From: an uncultured Nannocystaceae bacterium
GTDB taxonomy: Bacteria; Myxococcota_A; Polyangia; Nannocystales; Nannocystaceae
Assembly (NCBI GenBank): GCA_938084085.1
Contig: CALKDV010000437.1
Span: forward strand, 1-17,557
Length of the DNA stretch: 17,557 nt
Reading direction: 5' to 3'
Part shown: in pieces, positions 7,306-14,934 of the stretch
How positions within the stretch are numbered: position 1 is the first letter of the stretch
Layout of the letters: each line of letters starts with the position of its first letter
Translations under genes and position numbers: made by a program
The notes under the pieces: model-generated
Databases searched by the model: none
What the model saw: the letters and a program-made list of their open reading frames with translations, nothing else
What the model was told of the DNA's origin: nothing

Positions 7306-8154
7306 ATGCATCACGCGAGATTCGCAACCACACTGGCCCTGCTCCTTCCCCTCACGATGATCTGGGCCTGCGGTGGCGACGACGAAGACACCTCGGGCGC
7401 TTCCGAGACGACCGGAGGTAGCGACGCCGATGTGACGGGCGACGGAGACGGAGACGGAGACGGAGACGGAGACGGAGACGGAGACGGAGACGGCGACGGC
7501 GACGGCACTGGAGACGGAGACGGAGACGGAGACGGCGACGGCGACGGCGATTGTATGGCTTGGGCCGTGGAGTTTTCGTTGGACGGGTCGGTGTTTGAGG
7601 TGGACGCGTCGATCGATCTTGGCGATGCATCATTCACCTGTGCGGAGCCCTACAGCGACACCGACAAGATTGGCCCGGGAACCATCCGCTTGCTTATGAC
7701 GGACGTCGATGGGGCGCCCGGTGACGGTCTCGCGCTTTTGACCGACTACAACTTCACGATGAATTTTGCCGTGGATACCCTTGGGACCGTGGTCACGCAG
7801 ACCCTCGACGTCGAATCGAGCGGGGGATGTGGCGCGGCGGTTGGCTCGGTTGGCGGGACGACCCTCGTGTGGAGTCCCAACCAACTCAACGGGTACAGCA
7901 CCACGGGCAACATTAATTGTTCCGGGAGCTTTTGTGGTACCGCCGGTGCTCCGGCAGCTGGAGACACGCCGGTCGACACCTCGGTTGACATCATGCCCTT
8001 CTCGGCGTTTACCTTCACAGGGGCCGACTTCGGCGGCTTCAACGCCCCGGCGTTCACGACCTCTTCAGACGGCACCGCGACCACCACGATGACCCTTCGA
8101 GGCTCGCAGGTAAGCCGGCAGCTCGTAGCTGCGCCGGCCTGCGCCTGCAACTAA
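7306..8154 (+). CDS. Secreted lipoprotein with Gly-Asp repeat linker
   Basis: I do not recognise the function. From the ATG at 7306 the protein has 282 residues. Residues 1-22 are a lipoprotein signal peptide: basic HHAR, hydrophobic TTLALLLPL, and an IWAC lipobox with Cys22 as the lipid site (Trp at -2 is unusual). After Cys22 comes an acidic, Ser/Thr/Gly-rich stretch, then residues 45-82 are Gly-Asp pairs. The folded part, residues 83-282, is Thr/Ser/Gly-rich, probably beta-sandwich, with seven cysteines suggesting disulfides and a CAC-Asn end. In-frame starts at 7258 (GTG) and 7261 (ATG) would add 16 or 15 residues, but 7306 puts the signal peptide at the N-terminus. It should be anchored at the cell surface or outer membrane with the linker holding the domain away. 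It diverges from the exbD-like gene and is followed by a strong hairpin. Confidence 0.82.
   Translation: MHHARFATTLALLLPLTMIWACGGDDEDTSGASETTGGSDADVTGDGDGDGDGDGDGDGDGDGDGDGTGDGDGDGDGDGDGDCMAWAVEFSLDGSVFEVDASIDLGDASFTCAEPYSDTDKIGPGTIRLLMTDVDGAPGDGLALLTDYNFTMNFAVDTLGTVVTQTLDVESSGGCGAAVGSVGGTTLVWSPNQLNGYSTTGNINCSGSFCGTAGAPAAGDTPVDTSVDIMPFSAFTFTGADFGGFNAPAFTTSSDGTATTTMTLRGSQVSRQLVAAPACACN
7438..7551 (+). repeat. Hexanucleotide GACGGA/GACGGC tandem repeat encoding (Gly-Asp)n
   Basis: Thirty-eight codons encode 19 dipeptides, all Gly-Asp except one Gly-Thr (GGC ACT at 7504-7509). Eight consecutive perfect GACGGA units run from 7441, followed by GACGGC variants, and a second block repeats the pattern after the Gly-Thr interruption. 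Because the unit is two codons, slippage would change linker length without changing the frame. Confidence 0.95.
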
Positions 8155-8180
8155 GGCTCACCGCGAGGGCTCACCGCGAG
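8155..8180. repeat. Perfect 13-bp tandem duplication
   Basis: GGCTCACCGCGAG occurs twice head to tail (8155-8167 and 8168-8180), immediately after the lipoprotein stop codon. No protein-binding role can be read from it; it looks like a simple slippage duplication. Confidence 0.85.
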
Positions 8181-8196
8181 TCTGTGTGGAGGCGAC

Positions 8197-8222
8197 GAAG
8201 GCGACCCGTCGGGGTCGCCTTC
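8197..8222. terminator. Hairpin, probable bidirectional terminator
   Basis: GAAGGCGACCC and GGGTCGCCTTC form a perfect 11-bp stem around a 4-base loop (GTCG). It lies between the 3' ends of two convergent genes, the lipoprotein (stop at 8154) and the large membrane protein (stop at 8246), as expected for a shared terminator. Neither side has a run of T, so it is not a textbook intrinsic terminator; it may act as a 3' end stabiliser. A further imperfect hairpin (8114-8138) lies within the end of the lipoprotein gene. Confidence 0.6.
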
Positions 8223-8245
8223 ACTCTTGGTTTCGCCGGGATGGT

Positions 8246-11098
8246 CTACTCCGTCGTTGCAGGGCGCGTCACCGTGGCGAGCGCGACGCAGGCGGTGCCC
8301 GGGCTCTTGCCCACATTTTGGAGGGCGACGACAGGGGCCTGGCCACCGAAGTCCTCCATGGGAACGCTCATGCGGGATATTTTTTGCAAGGGGCGCCAGT
8401 CTGGCGCGGTCGCGGAGGTGCGCATCTCAAGGGAGCCACGGCGCGGGCCGTTGGGGAGATTTGAACCGAGCACGACGAGATCGGTCTGTTCTGGCAGGAG
8501 AGGGAGCGCGAACTCGACCCAGCCGCCCGCTGGCACCTGGACACGCATGCATCGATACAGGTAGGGAGCGGCGTACAGGGTAGACAGATGAGGACGGTTC
8601 CGGCGCGGCACGCATCCCGCCTGGGCATCCCGAGTCTTCATCCCATCACACACGGCGCTGTTGTTGGACGACAGCGTGAACGCGCCCTCGGCGACCAGGT
8701 CCTTCACGCGCGGGGCGAGAGCGTCGTCGTTCCCTTCCCACGCCGGCGCGGCGGAGCGCCACGTTTTGATGAGCTGAGGTCCTTGTCGGGCGTAGGCGAG
8801 ACCTCCCGCGACCACGAGCGTGGCGCCGACGGCGTAGGCGGCAGAGGCGTGGCGTAGGCGTGGCGCGCGGGAGACCCACGCGACGCGGGGCAGTCTCGGG
8901 CCCCACGCAATCCCAAGGAGGCACAAGAGCGCCGCGAAGATGGAGATGCGCGAGAACAGGCGCTCGTCCGACGGCTCTTCGTAGCGCAGGACGACCGGCG
9001 CGGTGGAGGAGGTCGGGTGAATCTCCATGCCCGTGAGCCCGCGGCGAAAGCGTGCGGGGGAGATTTCAAGCGCGGTGCCGTCTTGGATCGCGCTCCATTT
9101 TCGGTACGGAGCGATGGGCAGGCGAACAACTTTTTTGCCGGGGGATACGACCACCTCGATGTCTCCGGCGCTTTGGACCTTGAATCGGGCGTTCTGGGCG
9201 ATGGGGTCGCCGCCGCCGTCCCGCAGCCGGGCGAGGGTATATTCGCCTCGTTCAAGGATCGGTTCGAGCGCGTTAAGCAGGGCCTTCGGCGCTGCGTCCA
9301 GGGGTCGATCGTACAGTACGTGGGTCACGCCGAGGCTGCGCAACAACCCTGGGTCTTGGCTTCGGACGCGCCGCTCAAAATTGATCGCTGGCACGTGTCC
9401 GTCGATGACAATGTCGGCGTTCGCGTCGGCGAGCGCGAACAACGGGTAGGTCCCGCCGCTCATGCCCCGGCGTAAGAACGCCACGCGAAGCGCTCCGTCG
9501 GGTGTGTTGGCGCGGGCGTCGTCGAGGGCGTCTTTTAATGCGGCGTCGACCTCGGCGTACCGGGAGCCTTCCAGCGTGTGCAGCCCTCCTACAGGGCGGG
9601 CGATGACGTCGAACACGCCGACGACGCCTCCGGCGAGGAGGGGCCCGAGGAGCACGCACAGCATGAGGCGTGATGTCCGGGCGTCGGACGGCCGTCGTGT
9701 CCACGTCGCGATCCCTCTGGCCGCTACCACCGCGCCGACCCCTGCGAAGGCGTACCAAAGGGGCTTGACGAAGACGGACCATCGGAGGAACTGGACGTTC
9801 TTGAGGGCGGGGACGACGAGGTCGAGACGCAGCGCCGTGAGGGCGTCCCGAGAGCCCACCAAGAAGATCCCCACGATGGTCGAAAACACGAGGACACCCG
9901 CCAGGCTCTTTTGTCGGAGCACGAGGATCACGCCGAGGACCGCCGCGGCGCCGACGAGCGCGTGCTGGGATTGAAAAATCTCGCCGCTCCACATGCGGGC
10001 GGAGAGGGTGGGGAGGTCTTTCCAGGGGACCGGTCCACGACCCATCGATTCCTCGCTTTGAAGCAATATGAAGACGGTGCCCGCCGCGATGGCGGAGGCG
10101 AGGACGAACACACCCGCGGACGCCCAGAACCTGAGCGCGCGCGGGTCGTCTGCCGGGTCGTCTGCGGGGGAGGGGTCCCGGCGGGCGATGACGAGGGAGA
10201 GGACCAAGGCGGGGATGACGACGCAGGTCGCCAACAATCCGAAGGGGTGGGCGATGATCGAGAGGCCGAGGAGGGCGGCTGCGACGCAGGTGCGACGCGC
10301 CGTCGGCTGTCGGTGGACGTTGAGGATCGCGAGCAGGCCAAACACCCACAACGTGACCGAGAGCTGCTGCGGCCACACGCCGTGGAAGATGAGGTAGTTC
10401 CAGCCGCCCTCGCGGCTTGAGCCCGGGTCAACGCACCACGCGAGCCCTGCGAGGGATCCAGCCCACATCGCGAGTCGGGCTGTGTGGGGGCCAGCGTCAG
10501 GTTGAATGCTTCTCAGAATCCGCGCGCTGAGGAGTCCGGTGGCGGCCATGGAGGCTGCCCACAGCGCGGCCATGAATATCGCGTAGCTCGCGCGGAGTGA
10601 GAGGGCACCCAGGGATACGATGTGGAAGAGGGCCGCCAAGAAATAGCCCAGCATGGGGTAGCTGTCGCCGAGCGGAAGCCCGTGGTTGACGCGGTCGGTC
10701 CACCCACGCAGCTGTCCCTCCAGGAGGAACTCGTGGACGAAGGTGTGGGCTTGAAAGTAGTGGATGCCGTGGTCGCGCGATGCGGGCGGATGACCCAGCA
10801 ACAAGGGTCCGCACAGCGCCACAAAGATCGCGCCGACCAGCAGCAAGGGGGTCCATCGAGCGCGCACGACGCGGGCGAAGATGAGGCGGGACTCGAGGGC
10901 GACGAAGGAGAGAATCGCCGCGCAGACCCACATTCCTAGTGAACCACCAAAAACGAGGGCGGCGAGGGCCATGACGGCGAGGCCAAGTTGGACCTTGCGC
11001 GAAATTGGAACATCACTCGCGGTCGAGCTCGGCGTGTCGAGAGGGGCGCGGGCCGGGGGACCGGGCCGCTCGTCGATGAGGGGGGAGGAATCGTCCAC
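8246..11098 (-). CDS. Large polytopic membrane protein, GT-C / PTPS-related-like
   Basis: A 950-residue protein. A Pro-rich N-terminus is followed by many hydrophobic helices from about residue 35 to 497. The first large loop, residues 107-148, contains SRDHGIHYFQAHTF, an LRGWTDRVNHGLPLG stretch and DSYP before the next helix. This resembles the first periplasmic loop of GT-C glycosyltransferase-like proteins, notably the PTPS-related membrane family (Pfam PTPS_related), where an acidic residue such as Asp109 is expected to be catalytic. Residues about 500-700 look soluble (ALRVAFLRRGMSGGTYPLF, LGVTHVLYDRPL), two more helices lie near 720 and 760, and residues 775-950 form a likely extracytoplasmic domain with cysteines. 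Possible role: transfer of a lipid-linked sugar in envelope glycan assembly, which is inference from fold resemblance. Start is a GTG with a poor ribosome binding site. Confidence 0.75.
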   Translation of the reverse strand: MDDSSPLIDERPGPPARAPLDTPSSTASDVPISRKVQLGLAVMALAALVFGGSLGMWVCAAILSFVALESRLIFARVVRARWTPLLLVGAIFVALCGPLLLGHPPASRDHGIHYFQAHTFVHEFLLEGQLRGWTDRVNHGLPLGDSYPMLGYFLAALFHIVSLGALSLRASYAIFMAALWAASMAATGLLSARILRSIQPDAGPHTARLAMWAGSLAGLAWCVDPGSSREGGWNYLIFHGVWPQQLSVTLWVFGLLAILNVHRQPTARRTCVAAALLGLSIIAHPFGLLATCVVIPALVLSLVIARRDPSPADDPADDPRALRFWASAGVFVLASAIAAGTVFILLQSEESMGRGPVPWKDLPTLSARMWSGEIFQSQHALVGAAAVLGVILVLRQKSLAGVLVFSTIVGIFLVGSRDALTALRLDLVVPALKNVQFLRWSVFVKPLWYAFAGVGAVVAARGIATWTRRPSDARTSRLMLCVLLGPLLAGGVVGVFDVIARPVGGLHTLEGSRYAEVDAALKDALDDARANTPDGALRVAFLRRGMSGGTYPLFALADANADIVIDGHVPAINFERRVRSQDPGLLRSLGVTHVLYDRPLDAAPKALLNALEPILERGEYTLARLRDGGGDPIAQNARFKVQSAGDIEVVVSPGKKVVRLPIAPYRKWSAIQDGTALEISPARFRRGLTGMEIHPTSSTAPVVLRYEEPSDERLFSRISIFAALLCLLGIAWGPRLPRVAWVSRAPRLRHASAAYAVGATLVVAGGLAYARQGPQLIKTWRSAAPAWEGNDDALAPRVKDLVAEGAFTLSSNNSAVCDGMKTRDAQAGCVPRRNRPHLSTLYAAPYLYRCMRVQVPAGGWVEFALPLLPEQTDLVVLGSNLPNGPRRGSLEMRTSATAPDWRPLQKISRMSVPMEDFGGQAPVVALQNVGKSPGTACVALATVTRPATTE

Positions 11099-11240
11099 TC
11101 ACGTCGAAGCTACCGCAGGTCATGGGCTCGTGGGAGATCTCAAAGATGGCCGCGCACACGCACCCCCCTCTGGGCTCGTCGACAGCTTTCCGCAGTCTGG
11201 CTGGGCGGGTTTTGTCGCCCTTCGCGCATCTTCCTGAGGG

Positions 11241-12509
11241 GTGCTAGACGAATGGGGCGATGACCTGCACACTCCGCGCGTGTCACGAGCTCACGCCCTG
11301 CTGTTGGAGAATGTTCACGCCACCGCGTCCGAGCTCTTGGAGCGTGCAGGCGTCTCGGTCACGAGGCACGGCGCGGGGCTCGATGAGCAAGGCTTAATCG
11401 AGGCGTTGCGGGCGCTCCCTGGCACCGGACCACTTTTCTTGGGGATCCGTAGCAAGACCAAGGTGACCGCCGCGGTGATGGAGGCCGTCCCACGGCTCGC
11501 GGGGATCGGAGCGTTTTGCATCGGGACCGATCAGATCGATCTCGAGGCCGCGCGCGACCGAGGCGTCGCCGCGTTCAACGCCCCATTTTCGAGCACTCGG
11601 AGCGTGGCCGAGCTTGTGACCGGCTTGGTAATCATGCTGGCGCGCAGAATCTTCCCCCGCGACCGAGCTGCGCAGCTCGGGCGTTGGGACAAATCTGCGA
11701 AGGGCAACTACGAGGTTCGAGGCAAGACCCTCGGCATCGTCGGCTACGGACATATTGGCAGTCAGGTCAGCGTGCTCGCGGAGTCCCTCGGCATGCACGT
11801 CCGGTACGTGGACATCGTCCCAAAGCTGCCCATGGGCAACGCGAACGTGGTCAACGAACTCGACGAGCTGCTCTCGCAGTCCGATTTCGTCAGCTTGCAC
11901 GTGCCTCGCAGCGAGATGACGCGAGGCATGATCGGTGCCGGGGAGATCGCGAAGATGAAACAGGGCGCGTATCTGATTAACTACTCGCGAGGAGACGTGG
12001 TCGATCTTGAGGCGCTCCGCGGTGCGATCGAGTCGGAACACCTCGCGGGCGCCGCGGTCGATGTGTATCCGTCGGAGCCGGCCTCCGCAGGAGATTCGTT
12101 CTCCAGCGTCCTGCAAGGGCTCGACAACGTCATCTTAACCCCACACATCGGGGGGTCGACCGCTGAGGCGCAGGCCAATATCGGGCGCGAGGTGGGTCAA
12201 AGTCTGATCTCGTTCCTCGTGGATGGTGGCACCACTGGCAGCGTGAGCTTGCCGGAGGTCGAGGTCCCGCAGCGCGGCCAGCATATCCGCATGCTCAATA
12301 TCCACCGCAACGTCCCGGGCGTGCTCTCCAAGATCAATCAGGTCATCGCGGAGTCTGGCGCCAACATCGTGGGGCAGCGCCTGGCCACGAGCGACGAGGT
12401 GGGCGTGTTGGTCGTCGATCTCGCGAGCGATGAGATCTCGGAGACGGCAAAGGCCCTCAGCGACGCTATCGCGGCGCTCGACACCACGGTTCGGCATCGA
12501 CTCCTATAA
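11241..12509 (+). CDS. serA: D-3-phosphoglycerate dehydrogenase (SerA, E. coli-like, with ACT domain)
   Basis: Oxidises 3-phosphoglycerate to 3-phosphohydroxypyruvate with NAD, the first step of serine synthesis, in the cytoplasm. The 422 residues align along their length with E. coli SerA: LLENVHATASELL, LGIRSKTKVT, GAFCIGTDQIDL, FNAPFSSTRSVAELV, NAD motif GYGHIG (168-173), catalytic Arg250 (SRG), Glu279 (SEP) and His302 (PHIGGST). A C-terminal ACT domain from about residue 345 (NIHRNVPGVLSKINQVIAE) suggests serine feedback inhibition, as in E. coli. It lacks the extra intervening domain of the mycobacterial type. Numbering is from GTG 11241; the in-frame GTG at 11280 is an equally good start, losing 13 residues before the conserved region. 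The S9 peptidase gene starts 33 bases after the stop on the same strand. Confidence 0.95.
   Translation: MLDEWGDDLHTPRVSRAHALLLENVHATASELLERAGVSVTRHGAGLDEQGLIEALRALPGTGPLFLGIRSKTKVTAAVMEAVPRLAGIGAFCIGTDQIDLEAARDRGVAAFNAPFSSTRSVAELVTGLVIMLARRIFPRDRAAQLGRWDKSAKGNYEVRGKTLGIVGYGHIGSQVSVLAESLGMHVRYVDIVPKLPMGNANVVNELDELLSQSDFVSLHVPRSEMTRGMIGAGEIAKMKQGAYLINYSRGDVVDLEALRGAIESEHLAGAAVDVYPSEPASAGDSFSSVLQGLDNVILTPHIGGSTAEAQANIGREVGQSLISFLVDGGTTGSVSLPEVEVPQRGQHIRMLNIHRNVPGVLSKINQVIAESGANIVGQRLATSDEVGVLVVDLASDEISETAKALSDAIAALDTTVRHRLL
11242..11249 (+). promoter_or_regulatory. Possible -10 element TGCTAGAC near the serA start
   Basis: An exact copy of the octamer before folB (318-325). It overlaps the longest possible serA start (GTG at 11241). 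If it is a -10 element, transcription would begin near 11256 and translation would have to use the in-frame GTG at 11280. No convincing -35 is visible. Confidence 0.3.
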
Positions 12510-12542
12510 AGATCGTTGATCTTTTCGCGAGGGCGGGGTTCG

Positions 12543-14696
12543 ATGTCGGTCATGGGATCGCGCGTTTGTCTCTCTATCTTTTGTGTGTCGGTGTTGGCCG
12601 GGGGATGTGCGCCTCCGAACGCGGCGATCCCTTACCCCAGTGTGGCGCCGGTGGAAGGGACGCCGGCGGCGGTAGAGTCAGCCCAAGACGCGGTGTCCTT
12701 CCTCGACCGAGAGATTCGGCTCGCGCCGTTCTTGAGCGGCTTCCCGTATAGCAACATCGACGTTGATCTCGAACATGGGGTGATGTTTTACCTAGAGCGA
12801 GGAGACGCCTACACCCTGCGCGCCCACACGCTAGCGCCGTTACCGAAGGCGGGACCGCGCCCCCCGTTCTCGTTGGAGGACGCGGCTGCAGTGAGCGACG
12901 TCGATTGGTCCAAGAGAAGCTTGTGGGGGGTCCGGTGGCACGCCGCGTCCAACACGCTGTGGCTGCATGCGGACGAGAAAAATGACGAGCAGATGAATCT
13001 TTGGACCTTGTCGCTTGAGGACGGCGCGCTCGGACAGGTGACCTCTGCAGACTACGTCTACTCCTTCGGTTTCTCCGCGGATCAACGCACCATCGCCTAC
13101 CTCCCGCGCACCGGAACACGGGCTCCCTACCGGACATGTCTTCGGGTCATGGACGTCGCGACACGAGAGGAGCGCGAGGTGATTTGTGATGAGGACAAAC
13201 TGCGCTTCACGTGGAGCAACATCGTTTTCAGCCCGGACAAATCCCACGTATATTTCAACGCGCAGGTGGACGGGGATCGCACCCGAGTTCAACTTGTGGA
13301 GGTGGATCTGCGCGCCTCCACGCCCCGGGTTGTCGCCGTGACGGATCCTAACGTGTCGCGGAGTAGCCCCACAGCGCTGCGTACGTGGCGAGATGGCCGC
13401 CTCTTGTTTTTGGCCAATGATGATGGCTACCGCAACCTTTATGCCTACGATCCAAAGGGCCGGCGGCGACAAAAAGTTAAGCAACTGACGGCGTACCGCG
13501 AGGATATCGGGAGCGCCGCGGTGCTCGATGCGGGGATCGCCTTGGTCCATGGTACCCCGCGCCAGAGCACCTTCGAAGTGGTCGGGGCGTCCGATGGGCG
13601 GGTGGAGGCCCGGCGTGCCGTGGAAGGTAGCGTCTCCATCCTCGACGGACACGGAGACGAGCTCGTATGGAGAAAAACTGCCCCTGACGTGGTGTTCGCC
13701 GCCGTGTCCACGCGGGTAGCGCCCCAACCGGATCGCGCCGAGGGCGGAGGACGAGCCTTGGTCCTCGAGGACGCGCAGGTCCTTGGTCTTTCTCCAGCGC
13801 TCTCGAGCGCCGTCGTCGCGTGCGACGCTCGGCGAGTGGAGATCGACACCTTCGACACGGACGCCGCGTCAGGGGAGGCGCGCAAGCTGCACGCGTTTGT
13901 CCTCGAACCCGTGCGCCCCGTGGCGGAGGAGCGGCGTTTGGTACTGGTGCGCAGCTTTTATGGCGGGGGGAATGCCTACAATGTCTACGACAATATCCTC
14001 TGCGCCGCGGGTATCACGGTGGTGAGCGCCTCGGTGCGCGGCTCCAGCGGATTTGGTAAGGAGTTCTACGCGCTCAACAATCGTGACCTCGGGGGGATGG
14101 AGATCGTGGATTTGTTCTGGGTCGCGCGATGGGCTGAGGAGCAGCTGAAGGTGCCGTCCGCGAGAATCGGCGTCTACGGTCGCAGCCACGGAGGCTACGC
14201 CACCATGCGCGCGATGACGTTCCCGGAGCAGTACGAGGAGCACGCGCGCTACCCATTTGGTTTTGGGCTCGCGGAGGCGGGATTTTCCGACATCGTGGCG
14301 TTCCACGATTCCACGAATATCCCTGATTGGGTGGTGCTGGAGGCGGGCGATCCTCAAGATGAAGACGATCGTCGGCGCCTTGAGGATCGCAGCCCTGTGT
14401 TTGGGACCGCACGATTGCAGTCGCCGATCTTCTTGTTGCATGGGGCGAACGATTGGCGTGTTCCCGTTGAGGGGAGTCGAAAGTTCGTGGAGGCGGCGCG
14501 GGCGAACGGTAAGGACGTGACCTACGTTGAGTTCGAAGGCCAAGGACACCGGGTCAAGGGCGTATCCCGCAATGTGGACGCGTGGCAGGAGCGATTCGAC
14601 TTCTTATCGGAGGTGCTCGCGAAGCTCGGTCAGCCCGATTCACCCACCGATGGCGGGGGCCGGGACGCGAGGCCCTCCCCGACACCGCAGCAGTGA
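12543..14696 (+). CDS. Prolyl oligopeptidase-family (S9) serine peptidase, lipoprotein
   Basis: A 717-residue protein from the ATG at 12543, which is preceded by a GAGGGCGGGG purine-rich site; an in-frame TTG at 12516 gives nine more residues and is less likely. The N-terminus SRVCLSIFCVSVLAGGC is a signal peptide with a lipobox-like LAGGC, so the enzyme is probably lipid-anchored outside the cytoplasm. The middle part has beta-propeller-like repeats (TLSLEDGALGQVTSADYVYSF, KSHVYFNAQVDGDRTRVQLV), as in dipeptidyl peptidase IV and acylaminoacyl peptidase relatives. The C-terminal alpha/beta hydrolase has the nucleophile in GRSHGG (Ser548), the acid in LLHGANDWRVP (Asp637) and the base in GQGHR (His669), so the triad is complete. 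RGSSGFGKEF is the usual oxyanion-side loop. Exact specificity cannot be told. It may share a transcript with serA. Confidence 0.88.
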   Translation: MSVMGSRVCLSIFCVSVLAGGCAPPNAAIPYPSVAPVEGTPAAVESAQDAVSFLDREIRLAPFLSGFPYSNIDVDLEHGVMFYLERGDAYTLRAHTLAPLPKAGPRPPFSLEDAAAVSDVDWSKRSLWGVRWHAASNTLWLHADEKNDEQMNLWTLSLEDGALGQVTSADYVYSFGFSADQRTIAYLPRTGTRAPYRTCLRVMDVATREEREVICDEDKLRFTWSNIVFSPDKSHVYFNAQVDGDRTRVQLVEVDLRASTPRVVAVTDPNVSRSSPTALRTWRDGRLLFLANDDGYRNLYAYDPKGRRRQKVKQLTAYREDIGSAAVLDAGIALVHGTPRQSTFEVVGASDGRVEARRAVEGSVSILDGHGDELVWRKTAPDVVFAAVSTRVAPQPDRAEGGGRALVLEDAQVLGLSPALSSAVVACDARRVEIDTFDTDAASGEARKLHAFVLEPVRPVAEERRLVLVRSFYGGGNAYNVYDNILCAAGITVVSASVRGSSGFGKEFYALNNRDLGGMEIVDLFWVARWAEEQLKVPSARIGVYGRSHGGYATMRAMTFPEQYEEHARYPFGFGLAEAGFSDIVAFHDSTNIPDWVVLEAGDPQDEDDRRRLEDRSPVFGTARLQSPIFLLHGANDWRVPVEGSRKFVEAARANGKDVTYVEFEGQGHRVKGVSRNVDAWQERFDFLSEVLAKLGQPDSPTDGGGRDARPSPTPQQ

Positions 14697-14877
14697 CCGC
14701 CTCGGCCGCGGCGGGCGGTTGTCGGGTTAGGCGCGCCGGAGCCTCCAAGGCGCGGCGTCAGCGGAGGGCCATCGACCTGAAGCGGCGTGTGTCGGCGCAC
14801 AGGGGCTTTTGCGCGGTCCCATCTCAAACCCCCGACGGCTCGGGTACCCTCTTTGTATCTCGATGAGTCTACGCGCG

Positions 14878-14906
14878 CATCGGCCCTAGCTCCACGAAGG
14901 CCGATG
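14878..14906 (+). other. Inverted repeat in the 238-base gap before the HTTM gene
   Basis: CATCGGCC (14878-14885) and GGCCGATG (14899-14906) form a perfect 8-bp stem with a 13-base loop, followed by GTTTATCTC, 28 bases before the HTTM ATG. It could be a weak terminator for the upstream gene or a structure in the 5' leader. The rest of the gap 14697-14934 holds GC-rich sequence just after the peptidase stop (a weak ACCGCC/GGCGGT pairing) and no gene or RNA that I recognise. Confidence 0.4.
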
Positions 14907-14934
14907 GTTTATCTCCTCATCGTTCTCGCACGAC

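Noticed and set aside
9375..10376. A 333-codon minus-strand frame overlapping the large membrane protein in another frame
   Set aside because: Composition is almost entirely Arg, Pro and Gly with no motif, while the overlapping frame gives clear membrane helices and a consistent topology.
14696..14719. ACCGCC/GGCGGT pairing right after the peptidase stop as a terminator
   Set aside because: Only 6 bp with a 12-base loop and no T-run; such pairs arise easily in this GC-rich sequence.
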